From Virgibacillus natechei (lineage in GTDB: Bacteria > Bacillota > Bacilli > Bacillales > Amphibacillaceae): a stretch of 64,000 nt of DNA. The notes beneath the pieces were generated by a model, which saw nothing but the letters and a program-made list of their open reading frames with translations, did not search any database and had not been told where the DNA came from. The stretch's first letter is position 1. Every line of letters starts with the position of its first letter. The DNA is taken from NCBI RefSeq assembly GCF_026013645.1, contig NZ_CP110224.1, forward strand, positions 1,550,001 to 1,614,000, given 5' to 3'. The translations under genes were made by a program, and so were the position numbers. Positions 16,554 through 25,290 of the stretch are shown piece by piece.

Positions 16554-17444
16554 TGTAAAAGCAGTTCGTTTCTGTTTACCACTGAGTTGAATGAGTATAA
16601 CAGCACCAATAATAAAGGCCATCCCGACCATTTGAATCATAGTAAATGCTTCGTGAAAAATGAATACACCAATAAATGTTGCAACCACAGGCTCAATAGT
16701 AGTTAAAATAGAGGCTTTTGAAGCTTCTGTTTGCTGTAGGCCATAGGTGTAAATAATATAAGCAAATGCTGTTGGTAAAAAGCCCAGTCCGAATGCGTAG
16801 AATAACACAGTCGGATCCGCGAGCAAATGTGCCTTTTCCTCGTAAGGAAAGAATGGTATTAGTGTACCAGCAGCAATAATAAATGTGTACGTTGTTATAC
16901 TTAAACTGGTATATTTTTTTAATGCGAACTTACTAAAAATGCTGTATAGCGCATAACCAATACCGGATCCAAGCCCAAATAAAATACTGCTGATTTGTAA
17001 TGCCTGCAGATTTAGGGGAATAAGACCGACAACTAAACATGTTCCAAATAGCGTAATTACCAGGGCGAGCATCTTCATTCTGGTAAGGGGCTCTTTAAAA
17101 AGGAAAAATGACATAATTGTCACAAATGCTGGTGCGGTATACAGTAATGCCGTAGCAACTGGAATAGTGGATAATTCAATTGCTGTAAACAAACAATAAT
17201 TAAAAAAGATAATGCTTAAAATCCCTGTACCTAAAAAATATTTTATATCTTTAGGTGTATGTAACTTAAGTTTTTTAGGTGAGACAATTATTAAATAAAC
17301 AACTAATAGGATAGCAGAAGACCAAGCTCTTAATGTAACAACTTCCATAGGTGTAAAGCCAAATGTATATAGGTTGTTTACATACCAGCCAATAGTTCCC
17401 CAAAGAGCCGCACCGATGATTATGTATAAAAAAGCTCTATTCAA
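16533..17444 (-). CDS. EamA/DMT-family permease
   Basis: A 303-residue protein with ten predicted membrane helices in two EamA repeats (residues about 5-140 and 150-290). Typical elements are ALWGTIGWYVN at the start, SAILLVVYL, and ASILTTIEPVVATFIG in helix nine. Such drug/metabolite transporters export amino acids or other small molecules; the substrate is not predictable. The gene is monocistronic, and its last bases overlap the shared terminator stem. Confidence 0.88.
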   Translation of the reverse strand: MNRAFLYIIIGAALWGTIGWYVNNLYTFGFTPMEVVTLRAWSSAILLVVYLIIVSPKKLKLHTPKDIKYFLGTGILSIIFFNYCLFTAIELSTIPVATALLYTAPAFVTIMSFFLFKEPLTRMKMLALVITLFGTCLVVGLIPLNLQALQISSILFGLGSGIGYALYSIFSKFALKKYTSLSITTYTFIIAAGTLIPFFPYEEKAHLLADPTVLFYAFGLGFLPTAFAYIIYTYGLQQTEASKASILTTIEPVVATFIGVFIFHEAFTMIQMVGMAFIIGAVILIQLSGKQKRTAFTKKSGAT

Positions 17445-17580
17445 TGTGTCATACCACCTTATTTAATTATATAGTAGCAATTATAGCAAATAAATGAAAA
17501 TATTGTGATAAATATGTATATTTAAAGAAATAAACGCCCAAACTCTAACTAGATACACATGACTGGTAAGGGGGAACGAT

Positions 17581-17922
17581 ATGTTTATAAATAGTTGGCT
17601 GAATGTATCACAACTTAAGCCCTTAGGAATAACTGAGGAGCATATATTCTTATTGCTATTGTCGATTGGAATTATTATTAGCTATTTTGTCGTTTATCCC
17701 TTTATTAATTGGATCGTAACGATACAGTCTACTAAATTAATAACTTACATAATTAGCAGTTTGCTTATAATGGTTTGTTTTTTTATCGTGGTGTTATTTG
17801 TAGGTGACTTACAATATTTGATGATTGATTTGTTGAAAATCACATTACAAACGTTAGCCGCTTTTGGGATTGTGCTCATCTTGTTTTATAGCTACAAACG
17901 GTTTATTAAAAATGTAAATTAA
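17581..17922 (+). CDS. Small membrane protein of unknown function
   Basis: A 113-residue protein with three predicted helices (residues about 23-47, 53-77, 85-106). The ribosome site AAGGGGGA precedes ATG 17581. I do not recognise the family, and the neighbours (EamA permease, small cytosolic protein) give no clue. It ends at a strong terminator shared with the convergent gene at 17971. Confidence 0.6.
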   Translation: MFINSWLNVSQLKPLGITEEHIFLLLLSIGIIISYFVVYPFINWIVTIQSTKLITYIISSLLIMVCFFIVVLFVGDLQYLMIDLLKITLQTLAAFGIVLILFYSYKRFIKNVN

Positions 17923-17957
17923 AAAAGCGTATACATAAAAAGATACGCTTTTTTAAA
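17919..17957. terminator. Bidirectional terminator
   Basis: AAAAAAGCGTAT pairs with ATACGCTTTTTT between convergent small genes. Confidence 0.85.
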
Positions 17958-17970
17958 TAGTATTATTCTT

Positions 17971-18165
17971 CTAGTTCTCCTGCAGATTCTCCAACCAACG
18001 AAATACTGGATGAAATATTTCTTCAGGTGAGTTTAAACTATCAGGTGCTGCATCCATAACCATCTTTTTTTCTGATGCAGATAATTTTTCAAAGTGATCT
18101 TTTAGTTGATGTGTTTGTTCTGCATAACCTCTTAGTTCAGCCATGAAAGCATTAAGCTCTATCAT
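17971..18165 (-). CDS. Small soluble protein of unknown function
   Basis: A 64-residue, probably helical protein (MIELNAFMAELRGY start; FRWLENLQEN end) with a good AAAGGAGGG site. No signal or membrane segment. I do not recognise a family. Its genuine-looking ribosome site and convergent terminator support a real gene. Confidence 0.6.
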   Translation of the reverse strand: MIELNAFMAELRGYAEQTHQLKDHFEKLSASEKKMVMDAAPDSLNSPEEIFHPVFRWLENLQEN

Positions 18166-18247
18166 TTAAAGCCCTCCTTTTATTCGTATAATACCTTATT
18201 ATAGGAGGATTAAAACATGCTATTAAGCAGTAAGAAAATATATCCAT

Positions 18248-18316
18248 CTTTTCTTACTGCTCAAGTGCAGCTAGGGATTTCACCCTAAAGCCTTGGAGAT
18301 AGCCAGTTTTCTAATA
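18248..18316 (+). repeat. Dispersed intergenic repeat, family C copy 2
   Basis: It has the head TTTCTTACTGC-CAAGTGCA-CTAG, and the tail CCAGTTTTCTAA reaches the stop codon of the YkyB gene. The internal stem is less regular than in the other copies. Confidence 0.6.
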
Positions 18317-18787
18317 ATTTCGATGCGTTTTCTTAGGTGGCCATTCCATTTTCCCTAGTGAGGAAGGGGTGAAATAGGAAGAAGAATATTGTTTCCTTTT
18401 ATTCGGAGCTGGTTTTTTCTCTTTTGGTTTCCAGTCGATATAACGATAGACTACTTTTTTTGCTTGTGATAGTGACATTTTCGTTTGTGGATTCCGATAA
18501 TTTTTATCAAGTGTACCTAAATGTTCTAGCTCTTTGAAGTCTTCTTTTGCTGGAGGTATATGAAAAAAATAGCTATCTACTTTTACAAGTAGGGTAGAGT
18601 GCTGATTACTAAACTTTGGATGATCCGAAAAATGAAGCCCTACTTTTGTGGCTCGCTTTTCTTTTAATAATCGGCTGATTGCTTCTTTTTTTATAAAATA
18701 TAGGTGTTGAGGCTCTGGTGCAGTTTTTGCATGACGATTAATTGTAAACAATGCTTTACCTAGATCACTCAATGAGACATGATTCAT
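18311..18787 (-). CDS. YkyB-like protein
   Basis: A 158-residue soluble protein with INRHAKTAPEPQHLYFIKK (about 14-32), KVGLHFSDHPKFS and NYRNPQTKMSLSQAK. These conserved words place it in the YkyB family (about 150 residues in Bacillus), whose function is unknown. I start at ATG 18787, 7 bases after AAAGGAGG; the in-frame TTG at 18805 would place that site inside the coding region. The C-terminal 30 residues are basic, Ser/Pro-rich and probably disordered. Confidence 0.8.
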   Translation of the reverse strand: MNHVSLSDLGKALFTINRHAKTAPEPQHLYFIKKEAISRLLKEKRATKVGLHFSDHPKFSNQHSTLLVKVDSYFFHIPPAKEDFKELEHLGTLDKNYRNPQTKMSLSQAKKVVYRYIDWKPKEKKPAPNKRKQYSSSYFTPSSLGKMEWPPKKTHRNY

Positions 18788-18980
18788 CTTTGTTCCTCCT
18801 TTCAATATTATTATAGCTTGTCTTTATCCTATCGTAAAGCTTGTACAAGTGCAATGAAATTTTAACATGATCACCAGAAGCTTCCTTCAAAATTATCGAT
18901 TTTGTGGGGAGTATTTTTTAATTTTCCCAGTGCCTCATTTATCTTCTTTTGGCTTATACATAGGTTAATGCCTTAAAGAA

Positions 18981-19015
18981 AGAAGAGCAGTAAACAAAAT
19001 GTTTTCTGCTCTTCT
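18981..19015 (-). terminator. Possible terminator downstream of the 19068 gene
   Basis: AGAAGAGCAG pairs with CTGCTCTTCT around a 15-base loop; on the minus strand a T-rich TTCTTTAAGG follows. Confidence 0.55.
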
Positions 19016-19067
19016 CTCAATAGGTCTGGTTTTACATGATGTTGGTACAATATTCCTATCGATACTA

Positions 19068-19394
19068 TCAATCATCCCATTTTGTATCTAGGAGTCCAAT
19101 GTCTTTGAGGACACTTATCAATAGACGATCTTCTTCGCTCTGGAGTGTCTCCACTGTACAAGTATCATGTGGTTCATAGTTAATTTCTTCTGCGTGTTCC
19201 AACGTATTCTCTTCGAGGAAATTTGATGGATCAGCTTCTTCGAAACAAGTTGGAGCAATATAAGTACTTTGATTATGTTCAAGGACAATCCTTGTGTCGG
19301 AAGGTGGATGCGTCTCTTTGGGGATAACAAAGCCCGCAATCAAAACACTAGCGATCAAAATAAGTAAAACAACAAATAATTTCTTTTTTTGCAT
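19068..19394 (-). CDS. Exported or membrane-anchored small protein, unknown function
   Basis: A 108-residue protein with an N-terminal hydrophobic segment (residues 5-24) and an acidic outside domain holding two Cys (THIAPTCFEE-like region near residue 50 and HDTCTVE near 78) that could form a disulfide. The family is unrecognised. It lies about 65 bases downstream of the Sco gene on the same strand, so it may share that transcript and be oxidase-related, but this is only inference from position. Confidence 0.6.
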   Translation of the reverse strand: MQKKKLFVVLLILIASVLIAGFVIPKETHPPSDTRIVLEHNQSTYIAPTCFEEADPSNFLEENTLEHAEEINYEPHDTCTVETLQSEEDRLLISVLKDIGLLDTKWDD

Positions 19395-19459
19395 AAGGAA
19401 ACTCCTTTTGGTATATCGTATTAATTATTGTAGGAAACGCATAATGATGAAGTTTAACT

Positions 19460-20029
19460 TTATGAAACTGCTTTCAAGTCCTCAATGATTAGATCCATTT
19501 CATTTGAATTCACACCGTCATAACTCTTAATAACTTTTCCTTCTGGATTAACTAGAAAAAAGCTTGTTCCGTGAGTCACTTGGTCTGAATCAGGTTGTGC
19601 TTCGACAACTAATGAACGAAATGATGTAATAGAAAACTCCTTAATTGTTTCAAAGTCGTAACCGGTTAAGAAACTCCAGTTACTTAAATCAGCATCATAT
19701 TCCTGCGCATATTCTTTTAATACTTCTGGACTGTCATAATCTGGATCTACACTAAAGGAAACCAATTGTGCATCAAGATCCTCTTCTTCCATTGTGGATT
19801 GTAAGCTGGACATATTTGTTGTCATTGGAAGACAAACAGTTGTGCAATTTGTGAAAACAAAATCTGCAATCCACCATTCTCCTTCTAGTTCTTCGTTACT
19901 TAACGTTTCATTATCTTGTGTTGTATACTCAAAGTCTGAAACATCTTCAGACATATTTGTTTCAATATCTTCCCCACAAGCAACGAGGAAAAGTACAAGG
20001 CCAAATACTAAAACTTGTAAAAGCTTCAT
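19460..20029 (-). CDS. Sco1/SenC-family copper chaperone for cytochrome oxidase
   Basis: A 189-residue lipoprotein (signal residues 1-17, lipobox LVAC) with a thioredoxin fold. The copper ligands of the Sco family are present: CxxxC as Cys62 and Cys66 in TNCTTVCLPMT, and His152 in VTHGTSFFLV. In B. subtilis the homologue (BsSco/YpmQ) loads the Cu-A centre of the caa3 oxidase subunit CtaC, which is encoded at 56756 here. It is about 190 residues, as usual. The ribosome site (GAAGGAA) is good. Confidence 0.9.
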   Translation of the reverse strand: MKLLQVLVFGLVLFLVACGEDIETNMSEDVSDFEYTTQDNETLSNEELEGEWWIADFVFTNCTTVCLPMTTNMSSLQSTMEEEDLDAQLVSFSVDPDYDSPEVLKEYAQEYDADLSNWSFLTGYDFETIKEFSITSFRSLVVEAQPDSDQVTHGTSFFLVNPEGKVIKSYDGVNSNEMDLIIEDLKAVS

Positions 20030-20160
20030 TTCCTTCCACCCTTTCGAGATGAATTATTTAATTAATGTAAAAGTATGATAACATATTTACCATGGTAATT
20101 AGCCTGTTTGATTGACATATCTATGACAATTAGTCATTTGTCAAGATTTTTAAGACTACA

Positions 20161-21012
20161 TTATGTACGCTTTAGTGTAAATACATGAATTTCTGGCTTA
20201 CATAAGAACCGGTAGGGAAGGCGTGTTGTTCCGATGCCGCGATTAACATATAAGGATAACCTTTGATTACTGAATGTGTATTTGCCTTCTACATATTTTT
20301 CAGCATATGCTGGAGTGTACAAATGCCCGATAAGAGGAAAACGTACTTGTCCACCATGGCTGTGTCCTGATAATTGGATATCGATAGGGAAATTTGCTGC
20401 TGTATCTGCAAAATCAGGTTCATGTGCCAACAATATGGTAAATAGATCTTGATCAGCAAGATGTAAAGCAGTATTTAGATCTGGTTGGCCAAGCATGACA
20501 TCATCAATTCCAGCCAACACGATTTGTTCGTTATCTTTATCAATTATGGAATGACTATTTTTCAACAGCTTGAAATCTGCTGCTTCCATAACATCTTGAA
20601 TAATTTCTGTGCCATAGCCACCATGGTCATGATTACCATAAATCCAATACTTTCCATGAGGCGCTTCTAATTTTCTTAAGGCTATGGTCAGGTTATTGCT
20701 CCAATGATAATTATGTGGCTTATCCACAAGGTCACCTGTAAATACAATTAAATCAGGGTTAAGTGCATTAATTTGAGTCACCAATTTATTAAATTGTTCA
20801 AGTGTATAATGGAAACCGATATGCGTGTCTGAGAATTGAACAATTTTAAAGTTATTAAATGCTGGTGAAATTTTATCGGAAATAATATTGTTTCTATTTA
20901 TATCTAGCAATCCCGGTTCAATCTCTCGTGCGTAGTAATAGGTACCGCCGCTTAAACCAATTAGTGCCAAAAAACTTCCGATTGTTTTTTTCAAAAAGGA
21001 CCGTCTGTTCAT
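20161..21012 (-). CDS. ykuE: Tat-exported metallophosphoesterase (YkuE-like)
   Basis: A 283-residue protein. The N-terminus MNRRSFLKK plus a hydrophobic stretch is a classical twin-arginine signal; the calcineurin-like domain has DTHIGFH, GDLVD, GNHDHGGYG and GHSHGGQVR metal-binding motifs. B. subtilis YkuE is a Tat substrate bound to the cell wall with the same design. I start at ATG 21012 (GAAAGG 10 bases upstream), not the TTG at 21021. No tatAC pair is in the window, so the translocase lies elsewhere. It is near darB, ykuS and ykuV homologues, which fits the yku gene group. Confidence 0.9.
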   Translation of the reverse strand: MNRRSFLKKTIGSFLALIGLSGGTYYYAREIEPGLLDINRNNIISDKISPAFNNFKIVQFSDTHIGFHYTLEQFNKLVTQINALNPDLIVFTGDLVDKPHNYHWSNNLTIALRKLEAPHGKYWIYGNHDHGGYGTEIIQDVMEAADFKLLKNSHSIIDKDNEQIVLAGIDDVMLGQPDLNTALHLADQDLFTILLAHEPDFADTAANFPIDIQLSGHSHGGQVRFPLIGHLYTPAYAEKYVEGKYTFSNQRLSLYVNRGIGTTRLPYRFLCKPEIHVFTLKRT

Positions 21013-21579
21013 TACTGTCAAACCTTTCTAATAAACCATTTTCAATCATAGCGGTGGCTAGCCAAACATGGGGTTTTGAACCCTACTATAAGATAGGGCG
21101 ATGCGGCGTAACGGTAGTGCTATATTAAATAGACTGTATCATATATTTTAGTAAATCATTTAGTACGATTATAGCATGTATAATAGTAAAATTTTAGTGG
21201 GAAAACATTGTCATAATAACCTGTGATTTTTAAAAATTAATATAATTGAAAAACACATGCTATCCATATACACTTGTATGTGCACTTCAACATATATTAT
21301 TATGGTATTGAAAAAGCTGATAAGCATATGTGTTTTTTAGTATATTGTACGGCACATACTAATACTTCATCAAAGGAATACTATATTAACGTTTTGCTTT
21401 TAACAAGATGCAAGGTCTAATCCATTCATTCAACTTATTTCTTCCTTAGAAGATGTTTCTTTCTGTCATATATGATAAAATAAAGATATAGGCATTATTG
21501 AAATGACTTTGATTAGTTGTAAATTCAAAAAGAATTGGAATAAAATTTAATCAAAAGGCGTTTAAGGGGGCGTGTTGTT
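21013..21579. other. Gene-free divergent region with a long inverted repeat
   Basis: About 565 AT-rich bases between ykuE and darB. The only structure seen is an inverted repeat AAAAACACATGCT (near 21249-21262) and AGCATATGTGTTTTTT (near 21324-21339), about 62 bases apart. It could be a degraded gene end or mobile-element remnant. No ORF with a ribosome site is present. Confidence 0.45.
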
Positions 21580-22023
21580 ATGAGTATAACACAAGATAAA
21601 CAACTTACAGCTATAGCAGTTGGTGACTTGATGATTTCATCTGAAAAAGTTGCGCATGTGCAAGTAAATAATCCTCTAGAACATGCATTATTAGTATTAA
21701 TAAAATCTGGGTATTCGGCTGTGCCAGTTCTGGATACTTCTTATAAATTAGTTGGCACAATTGGAAAAACAATTATTTTAAATGAAATATTAGGGTTAGA
21801 GCATATTGAAGTTGATAAACTTTCCGATATGCGAGTTGAGGAAGTAATGAATGATGATATACCTTCTATTTTAAAAGAAGAAACGTTTATGAAAGGATTA
21901 GATGCTACCATTAACCATCCCTTTGTATGTGTTGCTGATAAGGAAGGGTATTTTGATGGAATTCTAACCAGGAGAGCTATCTTAAAACAATTAAAGCGAG
22001 ATATTTACACAACGAAGTCATAA
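21580..22023 (+). CDS. darB: CBS-domain c-di-AMP receptor DarB (YkuL)
   Basis: A 147-residue protein made of two CBS motifs (residues about 15-75 and 85-140; GYSAVPVLD and FVCVADKEGYFDGILTRR). The length equals B. subtilis DarB/YkuL. In that species apo-DarB activates the stringent-response synthetase Rel and stimulates pyruvate carboxylase, and c-di-AMP binding stops this. Both a PycA gene (50915) and Ktr channel genes are in this window. The ribosome site AAGGGGG precedes the ATG, and a strong terminator follows, so it is transcribed alone. Confidence 0.88.
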   Translation: MSITQDKQLTAIAVGDLMISSEKVAHVQVNNPLEHALLVLIKSGYSAVPVLDTSYKLVGTIGKTIILNEILGLEHIEVDKLSDMRVEEVMNDDIPSILKEETFMKGLDATINHPFVCVADKEGYFDGILTRRAILKQLKRDIYTTKS

Positions 22024-22039
22024 CATAAACATAGTTAAT

Positions 22040-22078
22040 CATCCTTTCCCGAGAACGCAGGGGAGGGATGTTTTTTAT
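22040..22078 (+). terminator. Terminator of darB
   Basis: CATCCTTTCCC pairs with GGGGAGGGATG, followed by TTTTTT. Confidence 0.85.
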
Positions 22079-22202
22079 TTGTTATTTGTGTGTTAAGAAG
22101 TTGAGCGAGAACCCCCTATATTTTCAAAATAAATAACCGCATATCTTTAAAGCCTCATGCAAAAACTATAAAGGGTTAACAAATTTAGAGGAGGCAATAA
22201 GG

Positions 22203-22445
22203 ATGGCTCGTATTGGAGTAGAGGAATCATTAACGGATGTGAAAGATGCTTTAATGGAGATGGGGCACGAGGTAGTCGATTTACGAACGTCTGATGATAC
22301 TGCTTATTGTGATTGCTGTATCATATCAGGTCAGGATAAAGATATGGCAGGAAATTCTACGACAAGTATAGCTGGACCTGTTATCAATGCACAGGGTAAT
22401 AATGCAGATGAGGTTTGCGAAATGGTAAAAGAAAAATTAGGATAA
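22203..22445 (+). CDS. ykuS: YkuS-like UPF0180 protein
   Basis: An 80-residue protein with MARIGVEESLTDV at the start, CDCCIISGQDKDMAG in the middle and NADEVCEMVKEKL at the end. This is the UPF0180 (YkuS) pattern, usually about 80 residues. Three clustered Cys (D-C-D-C-C) could bind metal or form disulfides. Function unknown. It has a strong GAGGAGG site and lies between darB and the ykuV-like gene, as in the yku gene group. Confidence 0.85.
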   Translation: MARIGVEESLTDVKDALMEMGHEVVDLRTSDDTAYCDCCIISGQDKDMAGNSTTSIAGPVINAQGNNADEVCEMVKEKLG

Positions 22446-22482
22446 ATATATAAACCAATATGTTAAAACTGAATAACATACA

Positions 22483-22516
22483 AGAGGCTGATTCATGCTG
22501 AATTAGCCTCTTTAAT
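22483..22516 (+). terminator. Terminator between ykuS and ykuV homologues
   Basis: AGAGGCTGATTCA pairs with TGAATTAGCCTCT (one G-T pair), followed by TTAATT. The T-run is short, so some read-through into the next gene is possible. Confidence 0.65.
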
Positions 22517-22533
22517 TATTCAGGAGGGATAAA

Positions 22534-22989
22534 ATGGTCAGATTAAGAGATCAATTGCCTGATCTAGACGGCGCAGTTAAATGGTTAAACAGCAAACCAT
22601 TAAGGAAAGCTGATGTAATTGGTAACAAAGCTACATTTATTCATTTCTGGTCTGTAAGTTGTAATAAGTGTAAAAGGGATTTGCCTAAAATAAATAGCCT
22701 AAGAGATGAATACAAAGAGCATCTTAATGTAATTGCAGTTCATATGCCACGTTCTGAAGAAGATTTAGATATTGATCAGGTGCGGAGTATTGCAAAACAA
22801 CATTCTATTTCACATCCAATTCACATAGATAGTGAACAGAAACTAACCGATGCTTTTCGTATTAAATTTGTTCCTGCGTATTATATTTTTGATTCAGAAG
22901 GGAAATTAAGGCACTCTCAAGGTGGCGGTGGAGGGCTGAATTTACTAAAGAAAAGAATAGATCGTATTGTAAATTTAAAAAACAAATAA
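22534..22989 (+). CDS. ykuV: Thiol-disulfide oxidoreductase (YkuV-like thioredoxin)
   Basis: A 151-residue thioredoxin-fold protein of the TlpA/ResA group without a signal peptide. The redox motif is CNKC (Cys43, Cys46) in HFWSVSCNKCKRDLP, and the cis-Pro loop is KFVPAYYIF. YkuV of B. subtilis is the closest type by length (148) and position. It would reduce disulfides in the cytosol. A Gly-rich GQGGGGG-like stretch (about 131-137) lies near the C-terminus. The ribosome site is AGGAGGG. Confidence 0.85.
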   Translation: MVRLRDQLPDLDGAVKWLNSKPLRKADVIGNKATFIHFWSVSCNKCKRDLPKINSLRDEYKEHLNVIAVHMPRSEEDLDIDQVRSIAKQHSISHPIHIDSEQKLTDAFRIKFVPAYYIFDSEGKLRHSQGGGGGLNLLKKRIDRIVNLKNK

Positions 22990-23019
22990 ATGGTAATACT
23001 GCTTTCTGTTAACTGCCTA

Positions 23020-23075
23020 ACAAAGCAAAGAACGCTTTCTAAGAATCCCTTTAACGAATGCCAAGTTTTCTAAAC
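23020..23075 (+). repeat. Dispersed intergenic repeat, family A copy 2
   Basis: It carries AAAGCAAAGAACGCTTTC, then TAAGAATCCCTTTAACGAATG and CCAAGTTTTCTAAAC. It is closest to the copy at 42897-42951. Confidence 0.7.
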
Positions 23076-23199
23076 AAAAGATCTATAGTTTGCGGCGTAG
23101 TGTAAGCTAAACGTAAAGAGCTTCATAAAGACGCTTGTGAATAAAAAGACCGTAGAAGAACTTATAGTTTTTCAGTCAACAAGGTTAGATTTCTATATT

Positions 23200-23246
23200 A
23201 AAAAAGACGGCTTAAATTCACTTTTTGAATTTTAAGTCGTCTTTTT
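23200..23246. terminator. Strong bidirectional hairpin terminator
   Basis: AAAAAAGACGGCTTAAATTCA pairs almost fully with TGAATTTTAAGTCGTCTTTTT around a 5-base loop, with T-tracts on both strands. It may end the ykuV transcript. Confidence 0.75.
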
Positions 23247-23299
23247 ATAGTCGAGACTTAACGCCCCACTAAACAAATGGGTTATTTTAGCAAATAGGG

Positions 23300-23370
23300 G
23301 AGTATAAGCTTACCCTTGCTTAAAACCGTCACATTCTGGGACTGCGCGTAAATGCTCGTCCCACTGAAAA
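23300..23370 (+). repeat. Dispersed intergenic repeat, family B copy 2
   Basis: It has AGTATAAGCTTACC, TTAAAACCGTCACATTCT and the stem GGGAC-TGCGCGTAAATGCTC-GTCCC. Confidence 0.7.
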
Positions 23371-23522
23371 GCTAGACGCATGTCTTTTTTCTGATTTTTC
23401 TTTTAATAATGTAGGTCAGAAAAAATTAAAAGAATTTAATGAAAATAGTGGAAATTCATTTCGGAAACCGTTATATTAGTAATTACTGTGACTGAAAAGT
23501 TTAAATTCGAGGAGGTAAAAAT

Positions 23523-25274
23523 TTGGAAACATTTATAAAATTGAAGCAATTTTATTGGCCATATAGGAAGTACTTCTTTTTATCGCTGTTTTTTTTGGTT
23601 TTTGTGACCTCCATTACAGTTGTATATCCAATCGTACTTCAAATAACGATAGATGAAGTGGTATTACAGGATAGGTATTCATTAATACCCTATATTGCAA
23701 TCGCATTTTTTATATTGATGCTTATTAAAGGAATAGCAACATACTTTCATCAATTTTTAGGTGATCTATTTGGAATAACCGCTGTTTATAAAGTGCGAGA
23801 TGCATTGTATGAGAAGCTTCAGGTATTATCATTTAGGTATTATGATAATGCAAAAACGGGGGACATAATGTCACGTTTGACTGCAGATGTAGAAGGATTT
23901 CGTTTTTTTCTTTCAGCTGGATTTTCGGAGCTTATTCGTATAACATTGCTGATCCTTTTTAGTCTAGGTGTGATGTTTTATTTCTCTATCCCACTCGCAC
24001 TAGTAACAATGGCAGCGATGCCGTTTTTAATTGTAGTTGTCTATAAGTTTGATCAACGTGTACATCCAGCATTCAGAAAGATTAGAAAGTCGTTTGGGCG
24101 TTTAAATACCCGTGTACAGGAAAATGTGAGTGGAATGAATACGGTTAAATCGTTGTCGAGAGAAGACTTTGAAATTGGTAGATTTTCTGCAAGCAACGAT
24201 AATTACCGTCAGAATTATATAAATACATCTAATATCTGGTCCAGGTATTTTCCGCTAATGGAATTTATAGGAAACTTCTGTGCTGTTGTTTTACTTGCAT
24301 TCGGTGGATTTTTAGTAATTAATAATAGTCTTGGACTAGGTGAATTAGTCGCTTTTTTCAGTCTGGTTTGGTATATATTAGGCCCACTGATGAATTTAGG
24401 ATTTGTTGTTAACCAATTTTCTCAAGCAAAAGCTTCTGGTGAAAGGTTACTTGAGATTCTGGATGCAAAGGAAGATATTATTGAAAAACAAGATGCTATA
24501 GACGCTCTCATTCAAGGGCATGTAACGTTTAACAATGTGTCTTTAACTTATACGCAAAACGATGACTCCGCATTAAAAGATATTAATTTCGACGCTCCAC
24601 CTGGGAAGGTTATTGGGTTGATTGGTGCAACTGGTTCGGGTAAAACAAGCATTACTCAGTTAATTACTCGTTTTTATGAGCCTGAAGAAGGAGAAGTATT
24701 GGTTGATGGAAGGCCTGTTTCTGATTATAAATTAAAAGCTTTACGCATGGGCATTGGTTTTGTTTTACAGGAACCGTTTTTATTTTCTACTACGATTCGT
24801 GAAAATATAGCGTATGGTAATCCAGAAATGTCAGATGAACAAATTATCGATGCCGCCAAAAGAGCCCAGGCGCATGATTTTATTATGGAGATGCCAAAAG
24901 GGTATGACACACTTTTGGGTGAACGTGGTATGGGATTATCTGGTGGACAAAAGCAGCGTATTGCAATAGCCCGTGCTATTTGTATTAACCCGAGTATTCT
25001 AGTACTTGATGATGCCACATCTGCTGTTGATATGGAAACGGAATTTAAGATACAAAAGGCACTAAAAGAGGTAATGAGGAGTCGAACGACTTTTATCATT
25101 GCACATCGTATTTCATCGATAAAACATGCTGATGAAATACTGGTGCTGGAAGAAGGAAAAGTAGTTGAGCGTGGTACACATGATCAATTATTAAAAAATA
25201 CCGGTCCTTATCAGCGTATCTATAATATTCAATATCAAGATCGTGAAGAAATCATGAGTACGATGACTAATTAA
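23523..25274 (+). CDS. Heterodimeric ABC exporter, subunit 1 (degenerate catalytic Glu)
   Basis: A 583-residue half-transporter: six membrane helices (residues about 15-300), then an ATPase domain with Walker A GATGSGKT (about 369-376), signature LSGGQ (about 473) and Walker B ILVLDDATSAVD (about 493-504). The residue after the Walker B aspartate is Asp instead of the catalytic Glu, typical of one half of asymmetric exporters. It starts at TTG 23523, six bases behind GGAGGT. The next gene is 16 bases downstream and encodes the partner. YfiB/YfiC, YknU/YknV or BmrC-like exporters are the nearest types; the substrate is unknown. Confidence 0.9.
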   Translation: METFIKLKQFYWPYRKYFFLSLFFLVFVTSITVVYPIVLQITIDEVVLQDRYSLIPYIAIAFFILMLIKGIATYFHQFLGDLFGITAVYKVRDALYEKLQVLSFRYYDNAKTGDIMSRLTADVEGFRFFLSAGFSELIRITLLILFSLGVMFYFSIPLALVTMAAMPFLIVVVYKFDQRVHPAFRKIRKSFGRLNTRVQENVSGMNTVKSLSREDFEIGRFSASNDNYRQNYINTSNIWSRYFPLMEFIGNFCAVVLLAFGGFLVINNSLGLGELVAFFSLVWYILGPLMNLGFVVNQFSQAKASGERLLEILDAKEDIIEKQDAIDALIQGHVTFNNVSLTYTQNDDSALKDINFDAPPGKVIGLIGATGSGKTSITQLITRFYEPEEGEVLVDGRPVSDYKLKALRMGIGFVLQEPFLFSTTIRENIAYGNPEMSDEQIIDAAKRAQAHDFIMEMPKGYDTLLGERGMGLSGGQKQRIAIARAICINPSILVLDDATSAVDMETEFKIQKALKEVMRSRTTFIIAHRISSIKHADEILVLEEGKVVERGTHDQLLKNTGPYQRIYNIQYQDREEIMSTMTN

Positions 25275-25290
25275 TAAGGGGGGTAAAAGA

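Larger units (their letters stand above)
22990..23522. other. Gene-free region packed with repeats
   Basis: About 530 bases: family A repeat (23020-23075), a strong hairpin (23200-23246), and a family B repeat (23300-23370). No ORF with a ribosome site was found apart from the next gene. Confidence 0.55.
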
